NCBI RefSeq assembly: GCF_003184905.1
Contig: NZ_QFRU01000032.1
Span: forward strand, 1-46,528
Source: Bacillus sp. CGMCC 1.16541
Lineage (GTDB): Bacteria; Bacillota; Bacilli; Bacillales; Bacillaceae_H
Direction of reading: 5' to 3'
Length of the DNA: 46,528 nucleotides
In this document: positions 28,510 to 37,047 of the stretch, one piece after another
How the letters are laid out: the number at the start of each line of letters is the position of its first letter
How positions within the stretch are numbered: the stretch's first letter is position 1
The notes under the pieces: generated by a model
Databases searched by the model: none
Told to the model about the DNA's origin: nothing
What the model saw: the letters and a program-made list of their open reading frames with translations, nothing else
Translations under genes and position numbers: made by a program

Positions 28510-28640
28510 TTGTTGTAATGAAAGTAAAGAAGTTGAACATGTTGTGATAGACGCAAAGAAGATTATGAGACATATTGGTTATGCTTTTCTCTTCTATACG
28601 TTAAGAATCTTACGAAAAACCAAGTTACTTTCATACAACA
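28510..28640. repeat. Long-range inverted repeat in intergenic DNA
   Basis: TTGTTGTAATGAAAGTAA (28510-28527) and TTACTTTCATACAACA (28625-28640) are complementary apart from one bulged base, separated by about 97 bp. Inner complementary bits are also present (GAAGTTGAAC near the left arm, GTTCATATC just beyond the right). This fills the 290-bp gap between catalase and the transporter. No frame there is convincing. It may be a structured RNA, a MITE-like remnant or chance. Confidence 0.4.
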
Positions 28641-28728
28641 GCAAGTTCATATCTTATCACAGAATGACATTCTTTTGTTTAAAAAAATTGATTTTACACT
28701 TAGAAATTATTCCCTTTTGATTGTGTCA

Positions 28729-30066
28729 TTAAATGATGCCTAACACATCTAAAAAGACAATGATAATTAAAATCGGTGCAACGTAGCGAAGGATTAATAG
28801 CCATAATGAAAACCACTTTTTCACGTTTGACGATCCGTGGCTAAATTCCTCGATTAACACGTCTTTCTTCATTTTCAATGGCACAAATAATGCGATAAGG
28901 AGTGCACCTAACGGCATTAAAATATTACTTACTAAAAAGTCAGCGGCATCAAAAATAGATTTACCAAAAATCGTTACATCTGCTAATGTTCCGTACGATA
29001 AAGCTGATGGTATTCCTACTACAAAAATAAGGAGACCAGCCATCCATGATAACTTCACACGCTTTGTTGAATCTCCTTTTGCAAGAGATGCAACAATGAT
29101 TTCAAGCATTGAGAATGCCGATGTTAGTGTTGCAAATAAAAACAGCGCTAAAAACAGAAGCTGAAACACAACACCAAACGGTAGCTGTTCAAAAATGGAC
29201 GGAAGAACGATAAACAGTAATCCTGGTCCAGCTGCTGGTTCGACTCCCATTGAAAACACCGCTGGGAAAATCGCAAGCCCTGCTAAAAGCGAAATGAAAA
29301 TATTTAAGCCAGCGATTGAAATAGCCGAACGAGGTAAGTTTTGCTGCTTATCTAAATAAGAGCTATACGTAACCATCACCGATACTCCGACACTTAATGA
29401 AAAGAATGCTTGTCCCATTGCAAATAAAACACTTTCAGATGTGAGTCTTGAAAAGTCTGGGTATAAGAAAAACTCAACACCTTCCATCGCTCCGTCTAAC
29501 GTTAATGAACGAATAATAATTGTGATAAATAAAAGGAAAAGTGCAGGCATTAAGTATTTATTTGCTTTTTCAATTCCGTTTTGAATCCCTCTTGATACGA
29601 CCACGATTGTGATCAGTAAAAACAATAACTGCGCTCCTACAGACGTTGCTGGATTAGCAATCGTTGTTCCAAATAGCTGTTCGTAGTCTCCAGCTTTAAA
29701 CAACTGACCTGATACAGTTGAGAATAAGTACTGTAAAATCCAACCTCCCACTACACTATAAAACGATAGTAAAATGAAACATGTAATTACACCTATGTAT
29801 CCTGTTACGTTCCAAAAAGAACGCGGAGCAACAGCTTCATATGCACGAATTGCTTCTTTTTGTGTGTTTCTTCCTAGCGCAAACTCTGCTAATAGTAGCG
29901 GCAAACCGATAAGCGCGGTAAATAAAATAAATAAAAAGAAAAACGCGCCCCCTCCACTTGTTCCTGCAACGTACGGAAGCTTCCAAATGGCTCCGATTCC
30001 AATTGCAGAACCTGCTGATGCTAAGACAAAGCCTAGCTTTGATGTCCATTGATCTTTCTGACTCAT
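28729..30066 (-). CDS. Neurotransmitter:sodium symporter family (NSS) transporter, YocR/YhdH-like
   Basis: Na+-coupled uptake of an amino acid or related compound. TM1 carries [20 protein letters not shown], the unwound Na+/substrate site, followed by [22 protein letters not shown]6 and TM8 regions are [20 protein letters not shown] and [20 protein letters not shown]. About 12 helices. 445 aa, as in bacterial LeuT/MhsT relatives. The start at 30066 ([12 protein letters not shown]) is preferred because GGTGAG lies upstream. A start four codons earlier is possible. No adjacent catabolic gene hints at the substrate. Confidence 0.9.
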   Translation of the reverse strand: MSQKDQWTSKLGFVLASAGSAIGIGAIWKLPYVAGTSGGGAFFFLFILFTALIGLPLLLAEFALGRNTQKEAIRAYEAVAPRSFWNVTGYIGVITCFILLSFYSVVGGWILQYLFSTVSGQLFKAGDYEQLFGTTIANPATSVGAQLLFLLITIVVVSRGIQNGIEKANKYLMPALFLLFITIIIRSLTLDGAMEGVEFFLYPDFSRLTSESVLFAMGQAFFSLSVGVSVMVTYSSYLDKQQNLPRSAISIAGLNIFISLLAGLAIFPAVFSMGVEPAAGPGLLFIVLPSIFEQLPFGVVFQLLFLALFLFATLTSAFSMLEIIVASLAKGDSTKRVKLSWMAGLLIFVVGIPSALSYGTLADVTIFGKSIFDAADFLVSNILMPLGALLIALFVPLKMKKDVLIEEFSHGSSNVKKWFSLWLLILRYVAPILIIIVFLDVLGII

Positions 30067-30246
30067 CTCTCTCACCATTTCTCTATATAATTTTGAATTT
30101 TTATACTATATCACATCTTGTGTGCATCGAAAAGGGGTTTTGTTGTACGAAACGATGATTTATACGATCAACCGCTTTCTTCCCTGAGAATCCGTCCAAT
30201 CGATAAGAGAGAATATATGAAATGATGAACTAACTAAACAACGTTT

Positions 30247-30666
30247 TTACCGGCTGAACTGTTTTCGATAATCACCCGCTTTTGCGAACTCGTCTTCCGT
30301 TCCTACAAAGAAAAATTCAATTGTATAGTTTTTATTTTCATTTCCTTCTGAAGCTCCGTGAATCATTTCACCAGCTTTTAATTTCTTTCGCTCACCTGAT
30401 TGTGTGACATAATAATATTTATTCGTTGCCCACCCTTCATGTGTTAACAACGTTTTTGTTTTCGCTCTTCCTTGGTCATTGATTGAAAACACCGTGTAGT
30501 TTCCTTCTGTTTCCGTTGGTTTACCTTCATCTTTGTCATACTCAACCATGACCCACCCTTTGTATCCATCTGGAATTAAATAAATACTAGGTCTTGCTGT
30601 TTCATCTGACTTACTACACCCAATAATACTTATGAAAACCATGATAAGTAATAGGTATTTACGCAT
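30247..30666 (-). CDS. Lipoprotein of unknown function (139 aa)
   Basis: The signal sequence RKYLLLIMVFISIIGC ends in a lipobox (SIIGC), so the mature protein should be lipid-anchored outside the membrane. The mature part begins SKSDETARPSIYLIPDGYKG, with WVMVEYDKDEGKP and FFFVGTEDEFAKAGDYRKQF. The YLIPDGYKGWV block resembles the DUF6843-type lipoproteins of Bacillaceae. The start at 30666 is chosen because GGAGACGG lies before it. A longer frame is less likely. Single gene. Role unknown. Confidence 0.7.
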   Translation of the reverse strand: MRKYLLLIMVFISIIGCSKSDETARPSIYLIPDGYKGWVMVEYDKDEGKPTETEGNYTVFSINDQGRAKTKTLLTHEGWATNKYYYVTQSGERKKLKAGEMIHGASEGNENKNYTIEFFFVGTEDEFAKAGDYRKQFSR

Positions 30667-30755
30667 ATTCGACCGTCTCCTTTTCACCTTGTTAGTCGTA
30701 GTTTTTCTCCAAGTATCAATTCTATTCGCTGGATCACTAAGCGCTACACAAAGAA

Positions 30756-30787
30756 AAACCAGAAAGACTTTTACATCTCTCTGGTTC
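30756..30787 (-). terminator. Terminator of the GSP-synthase/DUF350 operon
   Basis: Minus-strand AACCAGA / TCTGGTT stem followed by TTTTCTTT, directly after the 58-aa gene. Confidence 0.75.
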
Positions 30788-30791
30788 TTGT

Positions 30792-30968
30792 TTACTTATG
30801 CTCATCTAACTTCTTTATGATTCTTTCCTGATTTTCGAGAATTTGCTGTTGTTGTTTTCTTTGTTTACGCTGATTTTTGATAAAAAACAAAATAACGAGA
30901 AAGATTCCAAAAACAGACAAAAGCGTAAACAGTTGAAACAAAAGATCTCCTACATTTAAATTTCCCAC
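30792..30968 (-). CDS. Small single-helix membrane protein (58 aa), last gene of operon
   Basis: A GTG start with TAGGAGG at 7-nt spacing gives VGNLNVGDLL, one hydrophobic helix (FQLFTLLSVFGIFLVILFFI) and a highly charged coiled tail (KNQRKQRKQQQQ, ILENQERIIKKLDEHK). This resembles DUF4083-like tiny membrane proteins. Its ribosome-binding site overlaps the stop codon of the DUF350 gene, so translation is probably coupled, and the operon terminator follows directly. Role unknown. Confidence 0.75.
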   Translation of the reverse strand: MGNLNVGDLLFQLFTLLSVFGIFLVILFFIKNQRKQRKQQQQILENQERIIKKLDEHK

Positions 30969-30979
30969 GTTTTGACCTC

Positions 30980-31396
30980 CTAGTATGTTAAGCTACCTGC
31001 TACAACTAGACCAACGGCAATTGCCGATGCAAACAATGTAAATCCAACGGCGATGTTTCCTTCTTCTACTTTCTCTGAAAGGCTTGTTTTTGGAGTAATG
31101 ATGTATTCAATAATCCAGTACGCAATGACTTGTGTCCCGATTCCAACTACCCCCCAAATTGTGGCATCAATTAAGTTGACACTGTTCCCCCAAACTGTAT
31201 AAATAACAATGGCTAAGCCAATTCCTTTTCCCCATAGCTTTAACGCCACTGCAACATTTCCTTTTTTAATCAGTTCACGCTCATTAAATTTTGTCGTCCA
31301 TTCAAACACAACAATCCCTAAAAATAAAAGCACTAAACCAACTCCAACGTGTGAGAAAAAGTCTAACATGCTACTTCCATCAATAAATTCTGACAT
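30980..31396 (-). CDS. DUF350 membrane protein (YjfL-like)
   Basis: 138 aa with four helices in two DUF350-type repeats: FFSHVGVGLVLLFLGIVVFE, ELIKKGNVAVALKLWGKGIG, then EYIITPKTSLSEKVEEGN and IAVGFTLFASAIAVGLVVAG. The internal repeat (KKGNVAVAL...and EEGNIAVGF...) is the family signature. DUF350 (YjfL) genes are commonly found next to glutathionylspermidine-synthase-like ATP-grasp genes, exactly as here, where it follows that gene by 14 bp. Function unknown. A membrane partner of the enzyme is likely. Confidence 0.88.
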   Translation of the reverse strand: MSEFIDGSSMLDFFSHVGVGLVLLFLGIVVFEWTTKFNERELIKKGNVAVALKLWGKGIGLAIVIYTVWGNSVNLIDATIWGVVGIGTQVIAYWIIEYIITPKTSLSEKVEEGNIAVGFTLFASAIAVGLVVAGSLTY

Positions 31397-31410
31397 CTAC
31401 GTTTCCTCCT

Positions 31411-32682
31411 TTAAAAAGATTGTGATGATTTTTTTATACCTATAGGTAAAAAATAAGATGCATTATCTGTTATTTGGTTCCCTGCACGAACGCCAATTGC
31501 AGAGGCATGACCATTAATTAAAAAGCTACCGTACATAATATGAGCGTTTCTTTTACCTTCTTCTGTTTGAATATCATGAGTAGGGAGTGAAACAAATTGT
31601 TGAAACACAGGTACAGATTCGCGATATGTTTTTTGTTTGTCTTCCTCTATTTTCGCCCCATATCCGTCATAAATTTCAACAGTATCTCCTTCACGTCCAA
31701 ACGCTGGTTTTTTCACAAACGATTGTTTCCTTTTCAAAAATGGTTCGGCGTCTAAGTAGGTTGGCAGAAAATACGTAGATATCCAACCGTGCTCTTCTTC
31801 TGTGAAGTATGGGTGTTTTTCTTCAAACAATCCCCAAATGATAGCTTGCACAGCTTTTGATTGAAGTAAAAAAGCAGATGGCGGATTTAACACAACTACC
31901 TTTTTTTCTTCGACCCACCTCATCAAAAGTTGCCCCACTTTTTCTTTCGATTCTGGGTCTTCATCTTCAACAAGGTGTTCAACTGGATACGTTTGGCGAT
32001 ATAAAACATCGATGCGTTCTCCATCTCTATCATATAACCCTTCTTCTATCATTAATTCCCCATTTTCATAAATGGACTCTGATACAACACGTAATTCATC
32101 AAGCGGAACATATTTTGCTTTTACGCCTGCTATCTTCATTAAATACATAGCGGTCCATTTGTCTTCTTCATGATCTCCATGTGAAGAAAACACCACATTT
32201 GGATAAGAAGATTGATTTAACGTATTGTACGCTTGAAATATAGCATGTTTAAGTGCTTCAGCCAGTCTTTTGTCTTCTTCTTTGTTTGGATCTACAAAAC
32301 CAAAATGGCGAGAGACTTCTCCATTCACATAAAAAGTTTCTTTTATGAACGTAGGCGTATCTGCGTTTAGCTCTAACAGCTTAATCGTTGAATGTTGAAC
32401 AACGAAATCCAACCTAGCAATCACACTTTCCCATTGCAGCGTTTGAAGCCGGATAAACGCGAGGCTTTCTTTTGGAAAACCGAGCGATTGCAGTGTATAA
32501 TCATCAAGTTTGCGAAGAAGATGAGCGGTTTTAAAAAACAAATGCCCCACTCGGTTTGTCGCAAGGCGTATGTGATTGATTACATCACTTGTTTCTTCTT
32601 TTAAATCGTATAACGCATATTCCGTTTCATACAAATTATGCCAAAACTGATCAATACTCTCGTAAAACTGTTGGCGAGACAT
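31411..32682 (-). CDS. Glutathionylspermidine-synthase-like ATP-grasp enzyme (YjfC/YgiC-type)
   Basis: ATP-grasp amide ligase with the GSP_synth fold: HSTIKLLELNADTPTFIKET (substrate/ATP region), VFSSHGDHEEDKWTAMYLMK, VVVLNPPSAFLLQSKAVQA, FVKKPAFGREGDTVEIYDGY (Mg-ATP loop) and GSFLINGHASAIGVRAG near the C-terminus. 423 aa, the short form without the amidase half of E. coli Gss. Such YgiC/YjfC proteins are predicted to form peptide bonds, but the true substrate is unknown. The ATG at 32682 lies 10 nt after GGAGG. A GTG two codons earlier is possible. It is translationally close to the lipoprotein gene before it. Confidence 0.9.
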   Translation of the reverse strand: MSRQQFYESIDQFWHNLYETEYALYDLKEETSDVINHIRLATNRVGHLFFKTAHLLRKLDDYTLQSLGFPKESLAFIRLQTLQWESVIARLDFVVQHSTIKLLELNADTPTFIKETFYVNGEVSRHFGFVDPNKEEDKRLAEALKHAIFQAYNTLNQSSYPNVVFSSHGDHEEDKWTAMYLMKIAGVKAKYVPLDELRVVSESIYENGELMIEEGLYDRDGERIDVLYRQTYPVEHLVEDEDPESKEKVGQLLMRWVEEKKVVVLNPPSAFLLQSKAVQAIIWGLFEEKHPYFTEEEHGWISTYFLPTYLDAEPFLKRKQSFVKKPAFGREGDTVEIYDGYGAKIEEDKQKTYRESVPVFQQFVSLPTHDIQTEEGKRNAHIMYGSFLINGHASAIGVRAGNQITDNASYFLPIGIKKSSQSF

Positions 32683-32688
32683 ACACAC

Positions 32689-33003
32689 TTAGCCTCCAAA
32701 CCCTCCTTTTGTACCACTACCAATTCCTGATTTGTACTGGCTCTGGTAAGATTTAAACGAAGAATCACTTTTCAAGGCACTTTTATTACTAAAATAACGT
32801 CCACCATAAAAGAAATGACCAGCGCGTGTTGAACTACTGTCATCACAATAGTATGTACCTGTTTCTTCATCAAACTTCCACTTGTCGCACTCGTCATCTT
32901 CTGGTTCTTGCGGACGTTCTGCTGTACCAGATCCGCACCCTACTAAAGAAGTCGCCATAATGGCTGCTAATACACCCGTCATCATTTTTTTCGTATGATT
33001 CAT
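32689..33003 (-). CDS. Lipoprotein with Ser/Gly-rich tail (YgiB/YjfM-like position)
   Basis: The signal MTGVLAAIMATSLVGC has a canonical lipobox (SLVGC). The mature part is acidic with a possible disulfide pair (DDECDKWKFDEETGTYYCDD), followed by FFYGGRYFSNKSALKSDSSF and a C-terminal SGIGSGTKGGFGG. A Ser/Gly-rich, GFGG-ending small exported protein directly before the ATP-grasp gene parallels E. coli YgiB/YjfM (DUF1190) next to YgiC/YjfC. Homology is suspected from layout, not proven. The tail may be a substrate for the ligase. Confidence 0.7.
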   Translation of the reverse strand: MNHTKKMMTGVLAAIMATSLVGCGSGTAERPQEPEDDECDKWKFDEETGTYYCDDSSSTRAGHFFYGGRYFSNKSALKSDSSFKSYQSQYKSGIGSGTKGGFGG

Positions 33004-33015
33004 GTTTCTCCCTCC

Positions 33016-33480
33016 TTACTGATCAAACGTAAAACCTGTTTCTGTCACATACAACACATACACTCTTCGATCTTCATCCATTTCTGCTGAATCTCGTTCC
33101 CATTCTTTCCGATTGACATATGTATAGACCGCACCAATGAAAGATAGAACCTCAAGGTGGGTACGCATGTATTTTGTCGTCAACGCAGGGTGGTCTTTTC
33201 GTGTGTTTAACTCTCTTACTTCTACTTTAATGGAATGATGGCTTTCTGGATCTTCCTCTTCTTTTGGACTATGTTCATACTCATCCACATAAATAATATG
33301 CAAGTTCTCTTCAATCGCAGACGAGCGTTGTTTATATGTCACGCCTTCTTTTACATAAAACTCACACTCTCGTCTTGCTAAGATTTGCTCAAGCTCAATG
33401 TGTTCGTAATGATAAAGAGGTACATACTCATCATTGCCTTTTAACAGCCGATATTCAAGGACTAATTGACTCGTTTCCAT
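33016..33480 (-). CDS. Unknown soluble acidic protein (154 aa), first gene of the operon
   Basis: METSQLVLEYRLLKGNDEYV is followed by a hydrophilic, Glu/Asp-rich sequence (EYEHSPKEEEDPESHHSIKV, EVRELNTRKDHPALTTKYMR) and ends YVLYVTETGFTFDQ. No signal, membrane helix or known motif is seen. It starts after AAGGAGAGTAGGAG and ends 12 bp before the lipoprotein gene, so it belongs to the same transcript. In position it is comparable to the YjfI/YjfK cytoplasmic proteins of the E. coli yjf operon, but I see no sequence evidence of homology. Confidence 0.6.
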   Translation of the reverse strand: METSQLVLEYRLLKGNDEYVPLYHYEHIELEQILARRECEFYVKEGVTYKQRSSAIEENLHIIYVDEYEHSPKEEEDPESHHSIKVEVRELNTRKDHPALTTKYMRTHLEVLSFIGAVYTYVNRKEWERDSAEMDEDRRVYVLYVTETGFTFDQ

Positions 33481-33568
33481 CTCCTACTCTCCTTCACTTT
33501 CGATTCCATATGTATTACGCGCAGCAATCAAAAAAAGTTCCATTTTCCATTGTAAAAGATAGGAAACA

Positions 33569-33617
33569 AAAAGAAAACCATCTATTCGTACTAACTTTAG
33601 ATGGTTTTCTTTTTTTC
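33569..33617 (-). terminator. Terminator after the cyanophycinase gene
   Basis: AAGAAAACCATCT pairs with AGATGGTTTTCTT around a 15-nt loop. Both sides carry A/T tracts, so it can act in either direction. It separates the cyanophycinase gene from the next leftward operon. Confidence 0.85.
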
Positions 33618-36146
33618 TTATTTGATTGTCACCGTTACAGGTGTAATGTCTAATGACACATTCACAAACGAATAGTCATCTTTTTGACCATCTGTGTATG
33701 CCCAATACCCATTTGTTTCGTCCGTTTTTCTAAATACAAGTTTAAATCCTTTTCCATCATTAAAGCTATAACTCTCGACTTGCTCTTCCCCTTCATTATC
33801 AACAAGGTTATACGCTAAAAACTTGTTTAATAAACCATGTCCGCTTAAGACACCTGAATGAGGTGGCACTTTTGAATTTCCATATTCGTATCCTTTTGTT
33901 TCTACTTTTTTGCTGTTAATCGTGGTTTCTTTTGTTTTAAAGTTAAACTCGTCACCCTGTGTAATCCATGATAATCCAATGTTTTTATACTCACTTTGTC
34001 CAAGTGTTTCGTCGTTTGATTGTTTCGATAAATCAACGAGTGTCACGCCACCACGGCCAACGACTTCCACTTTGTTTTGTTCATTGTACACGACCATTGC
34101 GGTATCTTCATCAATTCCGTAGGAAAGCTCATGGATGTCTCCATGCTCTTTTGTAACGGCTACTAAGCGACCAAGACGCGCTTTGTTGTCGAAATGTTGA
34201 TCGATAATACCATGCTCAAAAAAACCTAAACCTCTCTCTAAATACCCAGGACCGCCTTCTTGTTGCAACATCCCGTCATATGTTTCAGTGAAGCCAGAAG
34301 CAAGTGTATCAAAGCTACCTCCACCCGCTATCATCACATCACTCATAATCGCTGCACCGGCACTCGTTCCACCTAGAACCGCACCATCACGGTACATGTC
34401 CCAAATCGCATTTAACACGTGAGAGTTTGATCCGTCTTCATTTAAAAGAGATGCGGTAATCTTTGTTTGATCGCCACCAACAAACCAAATGCCATCTAAC
34501 TCTCTCACTTTGTTGGCAAGCTCTTCATTGTTTTTGTTGTCGATCCATTTCGATTCATCTTCAGCTGTTCCTTTGTAGTTAGTGACAGACAATGGTAAAA
34601 TGTCGATGTTTTCTACTTTCATTCCATATTTCACAAGGTCTTTTTTAAATGACTCAGACGATTTTAAGCTTGAGCTTGCGGCTGGAATGATTCCAATCTT
34701 AGAGTCTTTTTTCTGTTTCGATAAGTCAATGAACTTTTCATAAAGAGCTGCATTACTACTTCCAACTGCTCCTCCTGCAATGACTAAGTTTCCTTTTACA
34801 GGCTTTTCACGGTCAATCGTAGGAAGCTTGAAGGTAGATGGTTTGTAATCTGAGAATAAATCGTTTTCTTCCTTAAATGAAACGGTTTTCGGCTCTACAT
34901 CCATGGCTACATTCACAAATGAATAATCGTCTTTTTGACCATCTTTGTAACCCCAATAGCCTTTTGTTTTATCTGTTTTTCTAAAAGTCAGCTGAAATCC
35001 TTTGCCTTTACTATCATATAAGTAACTTTTTACTTCGGTTTCTTTATTGTCCACTAAAGAATAGGAAAGATATTCTTTTAAACGACCATAAGAAGTGAAA
35101 ACACCTGTAGCCTCTAATGGCTGAAATTCATAATATTCATAGCCATTCGTTTCATCTTTATGATCACTAATGGTAAACTCTTTTGTTTGTACATTTAATT
35201 CGTCTCCTTCAACAAGGTGACTGATGTACACATCTTTCAAGTTTGCTTTTCCTGCTTTTACTCGTTTTGCTTGACTTACATCCACAATTGATACACCGCT
35301 TCGACCAACAACTTTCACTTTCTTTTCTTTGTTGTTCACAACGAGCGCTGTATCTTCATCAACACCATATGCAAAGTTCTGTTGACTTGCTTTTGGTTGC
35401 TTCAATGCGGTCATCACTAAACGACCTAAACGAGCTCTCTCATCAAAATGCTGATCGACAATCCCATATGGAAAGAACCCTAACCCTTTTTCAAGATAAA
35501 CAGGCGCATATTCATCACTAGATCCTGCAACATCTTCGTAAACGAATTTATTATTTAAACCACCTAAGCTATCTCCACCTGTTATCATTACGTCACTCAT
35601 GACCGCAGCTCCAGCACTTGTTCCTCCAATAACCCCACCATTTCGGTACATCTCCCAAATGGCTTTTAGAACGACGGTTTGCTTTCCATTTCTTTGAATC
35701 AATGTATCTGTAATACGCAATTGATCTCCACCAACAAACCAAATTGCACTAAGTCCTTTTACTTGTGCTGCAAGTTTCGGACTGTACGCATTCATTTTCC
35801 ATGTGGATTCATCTTTTTCGGTTCCTGAAAAATTACGATTAGCAAGTGGCAAGATCTGAATTTGCTTTTCTGTTAATCCATAAGACAGTAAATCTTTTTT
35901 GAAATCTTCTGATGACTTTAACGAACTACTGGCTGCTGGAATAATTCCCACTTTTGCTTTTTCTTTCCCGCCTGCTAGTTTAATAAATTCTTCATAAACA
36001 GCTTTGTTACTACTACCTAATGCTCCTCCTGCGATAACGAGATTACCTTTAATCTCTTCTTCCTTCTTTTTCGCTTGTCCGATAGACGGAAACCATAGCG
36101 TACTGACTAATACAAATGCTACCAACATTGTGATCCATTTTTTCAC
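33618..36146 (-). CDS. Secreted tandem (double-domain) cyanophycinase, peptidase family S51
   Basis: Signal peptide (residues 1-25, ending SIGQA). Domain 1 (about 33-425) and domain 2 (about 450-842) are full repeats. Each has GNLVIAGGA, VGIIPAASSSLKSS or its equivalent, IWFVGGDQ, the nucleophile Ser in GGTSAGAA, YGIVDQHFD or HGIIDQHFD, and an end block GYWGYKDGQKDDYSFVNVA or its copy. S51 cyanophycinases hydrolyse multi-L-arginyl-poly-L-aspartate to beta-Asp-Arg. Both active sites look intact, and each repeat has a long C-terminal beta extension not needed for catalysis. Usual cyanophycinases have one domain (about 270-300 aa or longer when secreted). No cyanophycin synthetase gene is present. 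Confidence 0.88.
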   Translation of the reverse strand: MKKWITMLVAFVLVSTLWFPSIGQAKKKEEEIKGNLVIAGGALGSSNKAVYEEFIKLAGGKEKAKVGIIPAASSSLKSSEDFKKDLLSYGLTEKQIQILPLANRNFSGTEKDESTWKMNAYSPKLAAQVKGLSAIWFVGGDQLRITDTLIQRNGKQTVVLKAIWEMYRNGGVIGGTSAGAAVMSDVMITGGDSLGGLNNKFVYEDVAGSSDEYAPVYLEKGLGFFPYGIVDQHFDERARLGRLVMTALKQPKASQQNFAYGVDEDTALVVNNKEKKVKVVGRSGVSIVDVSQAKRVKAGKANLKDVYISHLVEGDELNVQTKEFTISDHKDETNGYEYYEFQPLEATGVFTSYGRLKEYLSYSLVDNKETEVKSYLYDSKGKGFQLTFRKTDKTKGYWGYKDGQKDDYSFVNVAMDVEPKTVSFKEENDLFSDYKPSTFKLPTIDREKPVKGNLVIAGGAVGSSNAALYEKFIDLSKQKKDSKIGIIPAASSSLKSSESFKKDLVKYGMKVENIDILPLSVTNYKGTAEDESKWIDNKNNEELANKVRELDGIWFVGGDQTKITASLLNEDGSNSHVLNAIWDMYRDGAVLGGTSAGAAIMSDVMIAGGGSFDTLASGFTETYDGMLQQEGGPGYLERGLGFFEHGIIDQHFDNKARLGRLVAVTKEHGDIHELSYGIDEDTAMVVYNEQNKVEVVGRGGVTLVDLSKQSNDETLGQSEYKNIGLSWITQGDEFNFKTKETTINSKKVETKGYEYGNSKVPPHSGVLSGHGLLNKFLAYNLVDNEGEEQVESYSFNDGKGFKLVFRKTDETNGYWAYTDGQKDDYSFVNVSLDITPVTVTIK

Positions 36147-36392
36147 GTTCTCTCTCCTCTTTCTTTTGTAAATTTCACATACAAATAATGAATGATCATA
36201 TTCCCCCTTTTTGTTATTTATCGTCTATTAAACTACTATGCAAGTTTTATGCCAAGAGAAAAAGACTGAATTATCAGAATGAACAGATTGAAACACCATC
36301 TAATAAGTTGTTTTTGGTGGATATAAATGCAATGATTCCAACCAATTTATTTAAAAATATCAAAAAAGCGTATAAAAAAGAAGCTTACATAC
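36147..36392. other. Intergenic region, no supported gene
   Basis: AT-rich DNA upstream of the cyanophycinase gene. It should hold that gene's promoter on the minus strand. A + frame at 36188-36421 has no ribosome-binding site. Confidence 0.5.
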
Positions 36393-36448
36393 AAGATCCC
36401 TTGCTTTTCTATCCATTGTGATACTGGATTTTTGTGGCAAGGGATGTT
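36393..36448. repeat. Palindromic element D
   Basis: AAGATCCCTTGC (36393-36404) and GCAAGGGATGTT (36437-36448) pair with one mismatch, with an inner ATCCA/TGGAT stem. It lies 50 bp after the leftward gene ending at 36498. Its GCAAGGGATGTT arm equals part of element A. Confidence 0.6.
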
Positions 36449-36497
36449 AAAAGCGAAGACGAAAGGGGGTGTTGTCTTCCCTTTTGTCTCCGCCTTT

Positions 36498-36944
36498 TTA
36501 GTCATGCAATGCTTCGTATCCACCTGTAAAGGGGTCAAAAATATAATCAATCGTTTCATCTTCACTACGTTTTACTTTATATAAATAATGATAGCGATTC
36601 TTTTCATCTTTATGTACATACTTATGCTCTTCAAATTCTGTTATCAACAACTTCTCTCGCTTAGCAACAATGGCTTTTGCTTCTGTGTACGAATAAAGAG
36701 GTAAATGGTTCGTGTACACAACTGGAACAAAAATGATGATAAAGATAGCTGCAATAATAATCCCTTGCTTCACCACTCGCATCATTCTCTTTGTTCGCTT
36801 TGATAAAAAGATGGAAATTAAAATGACCATAATAAGCGGAATCATATAAAATTGAATCGGTGGAATATTGACAAAAATAGGCCGATTCACAAATAAATAG
36901 ACAATCTCAATGACGGCTACAAATACTATTAAAAAATAAATCAC
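36498..36944 (-). CDS. Membrane protein of unknown function (148 aa)
   Basis: Three helices (FLIVFVAVIEIVYLFV, FYMIPLIMVILISIFLS, GIIIAAIFIIIFVPVVY) lead to an extracytoplasmic C-terminal part of about 65 aa: LPLYSYTEAKAIVAKREKLL, EFEEHKYVHKDEKNRYHYLY and FDPFTGGYEALHD. The FDPxTGGY ending resembles a PepSY-type strand, though the match is weak. GTG start with AGAGGTG upstream. Single gene followed by palindromic element D. Confidence 0.65.
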   Translation of the reverse strand: MIYFLIVFVAVIEIVYLFVNRPIFVNIPPIQFYMIPLIMVILISIFLSKRTKRMMRVVKQGIIIAAIFIIIFVPVVYTNHLPLYSYTEAKAIVAKREKLLITEFEEHKYVHKDEKNRYHYLYKVKRSEDETIDYIFDPFTGGYEALHD

Positions 36945-37013
36945 GAACTCTTTTACACCTCTACCTGTTTCATCGTTTACTTGTTCACTTTATTGTATCA
37001 TTTTTCAACCAAA

Positions 37014-37047
37014 AAAAGAATGAGCATAATCAATACTCACTCTTTTT
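37014..37047 (-). terminator. Terminator overlapping the end of the OYE-like gene
   Basis: AAAGAATGAG / CTCACTCTTT stem on the minus strand with A/T tracts. It overlaps the last codons of the gene. Confidence 0.7.
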
